From Paracoccus sigandri (GTDB lineage: Bacteria; Pseudomonadota; Alphaproteobacteria; Rhodobacterales; Rhodobacteraceae): DNA of 64,000 nucleotides. The stretch is taken from contig NZ_QNRC01000004.1 of assembly GCF_003709565.1 (NCBI RefSeq), positions 1-64,000 of the forward strand, read 5' to 3'. The notes beneath the pieces were generated by a model. That model was not told the origin of the DNA. It saw nothing but the letters and a program-made list of their open reading frames with translations, and made no database searches. Below are positions 57,755 through 64,000 of the stretch, one piece after another. The number at the start of each line of letters is the position of its first letter. Within the stretch, counting starts at the first letter, position 1. The position numbers were made by a program, and so were the translations under genes.

Positions 57755-59595
57755 TCGGCGGCCTCTTCGGTGCCCAGGAAACCGCCCGACTGCCGGTTCC
57801 AGTAACGTGCGTAAAGCCCGCCCCTGGCCAGCAATTCCTCGTGCGAGCCCTGCTCGACGATCTGCCCGGCCTCCATGACGACGATCCGGTCCAGCTCGGC
57901 GATGGTGGACAGGCGGTGGGCGATGGCCAGCACCGTCTTGCCGCGCATCACGCGGGCCAGCGCCTCCTGCACCTGCGCCTCGATTTCGCTGTCCAGGGCG
58001 CTGGTCGCCTCGTCCAGCACCAGGATCGGCGCGTCCTTCAGGAAGGCGCGGGCCAGCGCGATCCGCTGGCGCTGCCCGCCCGACAGCCGCACGCCGCGTT
58101 CGCCCAGATGCGCGTCATAGCCGGTGCGCCCGGCGTAATCCTTCAGCCCCAGGATGAACTCATGCGCCTCGGCGGCCTTGGCGGCGGCGATCACCTCTTC
58201 CTCGGACGCGCCGGGGCGGCCATAGAGGATGTTGTCGCGGGCCGAGCGGTTGAACATCGCGGTTTCCTGCGTGACCATGCCGATCTGGCGGCGCAGGCTT
58301 TCCTGCGTGACGCCGCGCAGGTCGTGGCCATCGACGCGGATCGCCCCGGTCTCGACGTCGTAGAGCCGCAGAAGCAGCGCCACCAGCGTCGATTTCCCCG
58401 CCCCCGAGGCGCCGACGATGCCGATCTTCTGGCCCGGCTGGATGGTCAGGTTCAGGTTGCGGATGCCGCCCTCGCCGCGGCCATAGCTGAAGCCGACATC
58501 GCTGAACTCGACCCGGCCGGCGATCTGGTCCAGCTCCAGCGCGCCCGGCGCATCGGTCAGGCTGTGCGGCGGCGACAGCGTCCTCATGCCGTCCTCGACC
58601 TCGCCGATGCTGCCCCAGATGCTCATCAGCGCCATGCTGACCCAGCCGGTCATCTGCGACAGGCGCAGCGCGATCGCGCCCGAGGCGGCGATGTCGCCCG
58701 CCGTGGCCAGCCCCTCGCGCCACAGAAGGATGGTGCCGCCGACCAGGACCACCGGCAAGACGCCCGCGATGAACATCAGGGACAGGCGGAACCAGGTCGA
58801 GACGATGCCGAAATCCAGCGCGCGTTCGCGAAAGCCCGCCATGGCGCCAAGCGCCGCGCGGTCCTCGTGGCTGGCATGGGCGAACAGCTTCACGGTCTTG
58901 ATGTTGGTGATGGTGTCCACGACCTGCCCGGTGATCATCGCGCGGGCCGAGGCGCGCGCCCCGGATTTCGAGCGGATGCGGGGTAGGAAGAAGCGGATCA
59001 GCCCCAGATAGGCCAGCAGCCAGACGACCAGCGCGACCGAGCCCCAGCCGTCGACCGAGATCAGGAAGGCGGCCGAGCCGATGACCGAGGCCAGCGCATA
59101 GGTCACGGTATTGACCGTTTCCGAGGCGACATCGGTGACGGCGCGGGCGGTCTGCATCTGCTTCTGCGCCAGCCGCCCGGCGAAATCGTTGTCGAAGAAG
59201 CTGACCGACTGGCCCATGGTCCAGCGATGCAGCCGCGACAGCACCAAGGGCAGCACGTTCGGGCCGATGATGACATTGGAACTGGCGGTCGAGAAGCCGA
59301 AGATCGCCGGCCGGACGACCAGGAAGAAGCTCGCGAAGCCCGCGAACAGCAGCCCATGCTCGGCCCACAGGTCGGCGGGCGCGGTCGAGGCGACGGCATC
59401 GACCACAAGGCCCAGCAGCATGGCCGAGACGACATCCGCGACCCCGCCGATGGCCGAGGCCAGCCCGGCGACCGCAAGCCCCCGCCAGGCGCCCGACAGG
59501 CACCAGCGGAAGAAGGCCAGCAGCCTGTCCGGCGGCGGGCCTTCCGCGGGGCGGAAGGCATCGACCATGCGTCCGAAACGTGCGTGCAGGCTCAT
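57751..59595 (-). CDS. ABC exporter, fused membrane and ATPase domains (MsbA-like)
   Basis: 614 residues. Six membrane segments occupy the first about 330. The ATPase domain has Walker A GIVGASGAGKSTL, signature VRLSGGQRQRIALA, Walker B ILVLDEATSAL and H-loop LAIAHRLST. It acts as a homodimer or heterodimer; the substrate, lipid or drug, cannot be told. Both ends overlap neighbouring genes by 4 bases. Confidence 0.93.
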   Translation of the reverse strand: MSLHARFGRMVDAFRPAEGPPPDRLLAFFRWCLSGAWRGLAVAGLASAIGGVADVVSAMLLGLVVDAVASTAPADLWAEHGLLFAGFASFFLVVRPAIFGFSTASSNVIIGPNVLPLVLSRLHRWTMGQSVSFFDNDFAGRLAQKQMQTARAVTDVASETVNTVTYALASVIGSAAFLISVDGWGSVALVVWLLAYLGLIRFFLPRIRSKSGARASARAMITGQVVDTITNIKTVKLFAHASHEDRAALGAMAGFRERALDFGIVSTWFRLSLMFIAGVLPVVLVGGTILLWREGLATAGDIAASGAIALRLSQMTGWVSMALMSIWGSIGEVEDGMRTLSPPHSLTDAPGALELDQIAGRVEFSDVGFSYGRGEGGIRNLNLTIQPGQKIGIVGASGAGKSTLVALLLRLYDVETGAIRVDGHDLRGVTQESLRRQIGMVTQETAMFNRSARDNILYGRPGASEEEVIAAAKAAEAHEFILGLKDYAGRTGYDAHLGERGVRLSGGQRQRIALARAFLKDAPILVLDEATSALDSEIEAQVQEALARVMRGKTVLAIAHRLSTIAELDRIVVMEAGQIVEQGSHEELLARGGLYARYWNRQSGGFLGTEEAAE

Positions 59596-60761
59596 CTCTC
59601 CTCCTCGCCGGCGCGCATCGCCGCCTCGATCAGGGCAGAGGGCGGCAGGGTGAAGCCACTGTCGATCCAGGCCTGTTCGGCCGCCTTCAGCCCGCGACCC
59701 AGCGCCGGACCCTGCAACTGCCCCATCAGCGCGCCCGCCGCAATGGGCAGTCTTGCCGAGGCGGCGCGTTCCAGCCGCTCGGGCCAGTCGGTCGGCAGCG
59801 CCATGCCCCGCGCCGCGAGGATCAGCGCATGGTCGCGCGCGGCGGGCAGGCCCAGGCGATAGCCCGCCTCGTCCAGCGACCAGTTCGATGCCAGCGCCCC
59901 GGCCAGCGCCGCCTGGCGGCGGGCGTCGTCGCGCGACAGTCGCAATGCCGCCTGCGGATCCTCGGCGCCAAGCGCCGCCAGGCGCCGCGGCCAGTCCGGG
60001 CCGGCCCCGGCGTCGCGCTCGGCCGCGACCAGGGCGGGCAGGGTGCCGGCCTCGGCGCCGGGCAGGACCCGCGCCAGGATGCCGGCGTCCTGCATCAGCG
60101 CGACCGAGGGCGCAGGATCGGGGGCGGCCAGCAGCTTGCGGAACTCGGCCCCGATCCGCTCATGCGCGATGCGCGCAAGGCCGGGGGCCAGCGCGGCGCA
60201 GGCCTGCAGCGCATCGGTGTCCGCATCGCGCCCATACCAGGCCAGGAAGCGGAAGAAACGCAGGATGCGCAGGTAATCCTCGCGGATGCGCTGCTCGGGC
60301 CGGCCCACGAAGCGCAGCCGCCGCGCCGCCAGGTCGGGCAGGCCGCCGACCGGGTCCAGAACCGCGCCGTCGCGGGTCGCGTAAAGCGCGTTCATGGTAA
60401 AGTCGCGGCGCCGCGCGTCTTCGCCGATATCGTCGGAAAAGGCCACCACGGCGCGGCGGCCATCGGTCTCCACGTCGCGGCGGAAGGTCGTGACCTCGAA
60501 GCCATGCCCGCCCGAGACCACGGTGATCGTGCCATGCTCGATCCCCGTCGGCACCGGCTTCAGCCCGGCGTCGCGGGCCAGATCGGCCACCTGTTCGGGC
60601 CGGGCATCGGTGGCGATGTCGATATCCTCGACCGGCTGGCCCAGCAGCGCGTTCCGGACCGCGCCGCCGACCAGCAGGGCGCGGTGGCCGGCCCCCTCCA
60701 GCATGTCCAACACCGCCTGCAGCGCCGAATCCTGCAGGATATGGGCGGGCAGCCGGGTCAC
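59592..60761 (-). CDS. cca: tRNA nucleotidyltransferase / poly(A) polymerase family protein
   Basis: 389 residues from GTG 60761, which overlaps the Nudix stop by 4 bases. Nucleotidyltransferase motifs are LVGGAVRNALLG and VEDIDIATDA with the two catalytic acids. RRRDFTMNALYATRDG and EDYLRILRFFRF follow. It adds or repairs the tRNA CCA end; in alphaproteobacteria this class is usually the sole CCA enzyme. Confidence 0.92.
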   Translation of the reverse strand: MTRLPAHILQDSALQAVLDMLEGAGHRALLVGGAVRNALLGQPVEDIDIATDARPEQVADLARDAGLKPVPTGIEHGTITVVSGGHGFEVTTFRRDVETDGRRAVVAFSDDIGEDARRRDFTMNALYATRDGAVLDPVGGLPDLAARRLRFVGRPEQRIREDYLRILRFFRFLAWYGRDADTDALQACAALAPGLARIAHERIGAEFRKLLAAPDPAPSVALMQDAGILARVLPGAEAGTLPALVAAERDAGAGPDWPRRLAALGAEDPQAALRLSRDDARRQAALAGALASNWSLDEAGYRLGLPAARDHALILAARGMALPTDWPERLERAASARLPIAAGALMGQLQGPALGRGLKAAEQAWIDSGFTLPPSALIEAAMRAGEEER

Positions 60762-61354
60762 GACCCCAGCCTTCTGGCCAGTTCCAGCAGCATCCGCGCG
60801 GTGGCGCCCCACAGGTAATAGGGGCCGCAGGGCGCCACATAATAGCTGCGCCAGCCGCCAAGCCAGCGCCGCCGCTCGATCCGGTAGCGGCCGGGATCGG
60901 CGATATGGGCAAAGGGCAGGGTGAAGACCTCCTCGACCTCGCCGGGTTCGGCGACCGGGGTGAAGGGCCCGCGGATGATGCCCAGGACCGGCGTGACCGA
61001 AAAGCCGGTGACGGTGCGATGCGGCGACAATTGCCCGATCACCTCGACCTGCGCGGGGTCCAGCCCGACCTCTTCGCGGGCCTCGCGCAGGGCGGCGGCA
61101 AGCTCGCCCGCGTCGCCCGGATCGACCTTGCCGCCGGGCAGGGCGATCTGGCCCGGATGATGGCGCAGCCCCGAGGCGCGCTTGGTCAGGACCAGCCGGC
61201 CGTCATCCTGGTGGAAGGCCGCCAGAACGCCGGCCGGCCGCAGCGGCGCCGCCGGGGCGGGCGCGCTTTCCGGATTCAGGTCGAAATCCGAACTGGGCCC
61301 CGCCGGGATCGACAGGGCCTGACGCAGCTTCTCCTCGGACCAGGCGGGGGTCAC
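60758..61354 (-). CDS. Nudix hydrolase, CoA pyrophosphatase type
   Basis: 198 residues from GTG. UPF0035-like LTKRASGLRHHPGQIALPGG leads into a Nudix box with LREAREEVGL. The box has Asp where Glu is commonest (GGKVDPGD). Such enzymes hydrolyse coenzyme A and its esters. It overlaps hslO upstream and cca downstream. Confidence 0.87.
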   Translation of the reverse strand: MTPAWSEEKLRQALSIPAGPSSDFDLNPESAPAPAAPLRPAGVLAAFHQDDGRLVLTKRASGLRHHPGQIALPGGKVDPGDAGELAAALREAREEVGLDPAQVEVIGQLSPHRTVTGFSVTPVLGIIRGPFTPVAEPGEVEEVFTLPFAHIADPGRYRIERRRWLGGWRSYYVAPCGPYYLWGATARMLLELARRLGS

Positions 61355-62385
61355 TCGGCCGCCCTGTCCTGCGCGCCGCCGTCACCCTCCAGCGGCTGGC
61401 CGTTGGCGTCCAGGGTCGCCTCGAAGCCCAGGCTTCGGGGGTCGAATTCGTAATGCGCGCCGCAGAACTGGCAATCGGCGGTGACGATGCCGGCCTCGGT
61501 GGTCATATGCGCAATGTCCTTGGCCGAATAGATCGACAGGGTGCCGCGTACCCGGTCCGAGGTGCAGGAACAGCCGAATTCCACCCGCTGCGGGTCGAAG
61601 ACGCGCGGCGTCTCCTCGTGGAACAGCCGCAGCAGCAGGTCGGTGGGGCCGACCGTGGGGCCGATCAGCTCCAGAGTCTCGACCGTGTCCAGCAGCAGGT
61701 TTGCGCGGTTCCAGTCCTCGGATTCGGCGCCCTGCAGGATGTCGGCGGCCTCGATCAGGCCGCCTTCGCCGCTGCCGCCCTCGGCGGGCGACATCGGCTG
61801 GGCCGGCAGGGTCTGCAGCATCACGCCGCCCGCCCGCCAATGCTCGGGCTGCCCGGTCAGCTGCGAGCGGCCGCTGGCCAGCTGGAAACGGGTCGGCAAT
61901 TGTTCGGACTGGGCGAAATAGGTCTGCGCGCAGGTCGACAGCGACCCGCCGGCAAGCGGGGTGATCCCCTGATAGGGCGTGCTGCCCGCGCCCTGGTCGA
62001 TCAGGATGGCGAAATACCCCTCGCCGATCTGTTCGAAGGGCGGGCGGTCGTCCAGCCGGTCCTGGTCGAAGCTGGCCCAGGCGCGGATGCGGGCCGGGGC
62101 GCCGTCCGATTCGGGGGCGTAATAGTCGGTGGCGATGGTGCGCACGGCACCGTTGCCGCGCACCTGCAGGCTCAGCTTCCAGCGCAGCTTGACGGTCGGG
62201 CCGATCAGCGCGGCCAGGAGCGCCAGCTCGGCCACCAATGCGCTGACGGCGGCCGGATAGTCGTGGCGCGACAGGATATGGTCCAGCACGCCGTCCAGCC
62301 GCGCGACGCGGCCGCGGATCGAGGAACGGTCCAGCTGGAACGGCAGGACCGTATCGTCCCAGGCGATCTGGTTGATCTTGCTCAT
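61351..62385 (-). CDS. hslO: Redox-regulated chaperone Hsp33
   Basis: 344 residues from ATG 62385. The holdase domain has ALIGPTVKLRWKLSLQVRG and SLSTCAQTYFAQSEQLPT. The C-terminal zinc switch is CSC plus CQFC. On oxidation the four cysteines release zinc and activate the chaperone. It is the first gene of the hslO-nudix-cca-ABC-methyltransferase operon, in which every junction overlaps by 4 bases. Confidence 0.94.
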   Translation of the reverse strand: MSKINQIAWDDTVLPFQLDRSSIRGRVARLDGVLDHILSRHDYPAAVSALVAELALLAALIGPTVKLRWKLSLQVRGNGAVRTIATDYYAPESDGAPARIRAWASFDQDRLDDRPPFEQIGEGYFAILIDQGAGSTPYQGITPLAGGSLSTCAQTYFAQSEQLPTRFQLASGRSQLTGQPEHWRAGGVMLQTLPAQPMSPAEGGSGEGGLIEAADILQGAESEDWNRANLLLDTVETLELIGPTVGPTDLLLRLFHEETPRVFDPQRVEFGCSCTSDRVRGTLSIYSAKDIAHMTTEAGIVTADCQFCGAHYEFDPRSLGFEATLDANGQPLEGDGGAQDRAAE

Positions 62386-62560
62386 CGTCTTCCCTGAATC
62401 TGCTTGGCCGCGCGGGGCATCGGCCGGGTTGGCCCCAATATAGTCCATTCCCCGGCGATCCCAAGGGGGCGGCTGCCCGACAGCCGATGCCGGCCCTTTT
62501 CGCCGCCGCGCCGACGCGCTAGCACTGGCCCGGATCCTGATACCAGCCGCCGGAGAGCCC

Positions 62561-63007
62561 ATGACGCCCCGTTTCGGATCGCCCCCGCAGCCGGGGCGCA
62601 GCTATCGCAGGCGGCCCGGCGCCTATGCGGTCCTGATCCGCGACGGCCGGATCCTGCTGACCTTCCAGGAGGCGCCCGAACCCGAGTTCCAGCTGCCCGG
62701 CGGCGGCCTCGATCCGGGCGAGGGGGCGGTTCGGGCATTGCATCGCGAGGTCGCGGAAGAGACCGGCTGGAGCATCGCCCGGCCGCGCCTGATCGGAACC
62801 TATCGCCGCTTCTGCTTCATGCCCGACTATGACATCTTCGCCGAAAAGATCTGCTCGGTCTGGCTGGCGCGCCCGCTGTGCCGACAGGGTCCGCCCTCCG
62901 AGCCCGGCCACAGCGCCCATTGGGTCGGGCCGGACCGGGCGATGGAGCTGCTGGCCGATCCGGGATCGCGCGCGATGCTGCGGCGGGCGCTGCGCCTCTT
63001 CGGCTGA
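62561..63007 (+). CDS. Nudix hydrolase
   Basis: 148 residues with RPGAYAVLIRDGRILLTFQE, then the Nudix box GGGLDPGEGAVRALHREV and AEETGW, all key residues present. The C-terminal part fits NUDIX enzymes for nucleotide or sugar-nucleotide substrates, and no finer call is possible. A single-gene unit followed by a structured hairpin. Confidence 0.87.
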   Translation: MTPRFGSPPQPGRSYRRRPGAYAVLIRDGRILLTFQEAPEPEFQLPGGGLDPGEGAVRALHREVAEETGWSIARPRLIGTYRRFCFMPDYDIFAEKICSVWLARPLCRQGPPSEPGHSAHWVGPDRAMELLADPGSRAMLRRALRLFG

Positions 63008-63014
63008 GTCTTTC

Positions 63015-63065
63015 GGGTATTTGTGCAACGAAGAAATCCGCTGCTTCTCTGTTGTCCAAATACCC
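63015..63065. repeat. Structured imperfect hairpin element
   Basis: GGGTATTTG (63015-63023) and CAAATACCC (63057-63065) form a perfect 9-bp stem. Inside, CAAC/GTTG and GAAG/CTTC pair as well, leaving a 10-base loop. It is AT-richer than its surroundings and lies between convergent genes. It may be a terminator, a small RNA or a dispersed intergenic element. Confidence 0.55.
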
Positions 63066-63130
63066 ATGCGACGGAAGCGGCCGGGCCCTGCTTCGGCGGT
63101 TCCGAGGAATCCGGGGCATCGATGCCGGCC

Positions 63131-64000
63131 TCAGCGATGCCGTATCGGAACGGTCTCGGCGGCGGCGCGGTGCTCGATCAGCACGGCGGAGATGTCGTCC
63201 AGCCGCTCGCCCCGGCAATATTCCGAGACCGACCAGGCCATGGATTCCAGGAAGGCATGGCCGGTCAGGAAGGCATTGGTGCGCATGATCGCGTCCAGCC
63301 CTTCCTCGCCCAGCAACCGGCCGGCGGGGTTCGTGGCCTCGATCAGCCCGTCCGAGGTGATCAGCAGCCGGTCGCCCGGATTCAGGGTCAGCGAGATCTC
63401 GTCGAAGATCGGCTTCTCGATGACCCCGACGGGCATGCCGCCATTGCCGATCCGCTCGATCCGTCCGTCGGCGCGTTGCAGGACCGGGTGGGGATGGCCG
63501 GCCTGGACCATGCTGAGCGCGCCGGTCACATGGTTCAGGTCGGCATAGATCATGGTGAAATAGGTGTCGGTCGTCATCTCCTCGAGCATCATGTTGTTGA
63601 AGAACTGCGCCAGCGCGGCGGGATTGACGGCGTCATGGCCCATCTGCGCCGCGCGCAGCGCGACATTCTGGTCCGCCGAGCCGGAAAGGTGGACCGACAG
63701 CTGCGCGGTCAGCAGCGCCGCCGTGACCCCGTGGCCCGAGACGTCCAGCGCGTAGATGCCGACCCGGTCGGCGCCGATCGGGAAGAAGCCGACCAGGTCG
63801 CCGCCGATATGTCCTGCGGGCCGCAGCAGCAGCGACAATTCGTGATGCCCGAACCGGCCGCTGCGTTCGCGCACCAGCCCCTGCTGCAGCTTGCGGGCCT
63901 CGCACAGGTCGCGCTCCATCGCCTCCTGCGCCTCGTGCAGCCGTTCCAGGGTCGCCCGCAGCATGTCGTTGCTGCTGCGCAGTTCCTCCTCGATGCGCAG
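63131..64000 (-). CDS. PP2C/SpoIIE-type serine phosphatase (RsbU-like), 5' end outside the window
   Basis: 290 C-terminal residues are present. A coiled-coil linker (ERLHEAQEAMERDLCEARKL) leads into a SpoIIE/RsbU phosphatase domain with HIGGDLVGFFPIGADR, YALDVSGHGVTAALLTAQLS, LITSDGLIEATN and LDDISAVLIEHR. The metal-binding Asp residues are in place. An upstream receiver or sensor domain is likely, in the missing part. Such phosphatases control anti-sigma antagonist systems. Confidence 0.9.
   Translation of the reverse strand: MRIEEELRSSNDMLRATLERLHEAQEAMERDLCEARKLQQGLVRERSGRFGHHELSLLLRPAGHIGGDLVGFFPIGADRVGIYALDVSGHGVTAALLTAQLSVHLSGSADQNVALRAAQMGHDAVNPAALAQFFNNMMLEEMTTDTYFTMIYADLNHVTGALSMVQAGHPHPVLQRADGRIERIGNGGMPVGVIEKPIFDEISLTLNPGDRLLITSDGLIEATNPAGRLLGEEGLDAIMRTNAFLTGHAFLESMAWSVSEYCRGERLDDISAVLIEHRAAAETVPIRHR

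Overview
The window looks like chromosome from a high-GC alphaproteobacterium of the Rhodobacterales, most likely Paracoccus or a close relative. This is judged from protein style and from familiar gene neighbourhoods (secA / ppiC-argJ-mutT, rimP-nusA-ylxR-infB, comF-grxC-nitrilase, hslO-nudix-cca). No database search was possible, so the genus is an inference.

The left half (1 to about 35,170) is accessory. It opens with an IS5-type transposase remnant and a vestigial second copy of a RuBisCO-like gene. Next comes what reads as a complete D-apiose catabolic locus (631-12,133): the RuBisCO-like protein OiaX and kinase OiaK on the minus strand; and on the plus strand ApnO, an RbsABC-type sugar importer with a DUF2291 lipoprotein, the dehydrogenase ApsD, the lactonase ApnL and a FadR-type regulator. 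Together these would import D-apiose, oxidise it to the lactone, open it to D-apionate, oxidise and isomerise it to 3-oxo-isoapionate, phosphorylate it, and cleave it to 3-phosphoglycerate and glycolate. A TetR-controlled tripartite RND efflux pump follows (12,179-18,733). Then come a spermidine/putrescine-type ABC importer with an Asp/Glu/hydantoin-type racemase, a GntR regulator and a GNAT acetyltransferase (19,039-25,571), and an orphan TonB-dependent siderophore-type receptor (26,036-28,309).

From 28,487 to 35,170 the DNA is decaying. It holds an SDR gene that lost its catalytic core, an AraC regulator split by an in-frame TGA, an intact LysR gene and Tat-SDR gene, a pyruvate kinase fragment, an IS21-family element with a twice-broken istA and no istB, prophage-like scraps, and a truncated tRNA-like 5' half.

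The right half (35,180-64,000) is core genome: secA; a secreted PPIase, argJ and mutT; a conserved-looking 42-residue protein with its own terminator; the infB-ylxR-nusA-rimP transcription/translation operon with a terminator-like attenuator in its leader; a glycosyltransferase-like gene; proline iminopeptidase; ubiG; a comF-grxC-nitrilase-marR run; a methyltransferase and hemH; a HIT hydrolase; two YkuD L,D-transpeptidases flanking a CAP lipoprotein; and a tightly overlapping operon hslO-nudix-cca-ABC exporter-RNA methyltransferase. The window ends inside a PP2C/RsbU-type phosphatase gene.
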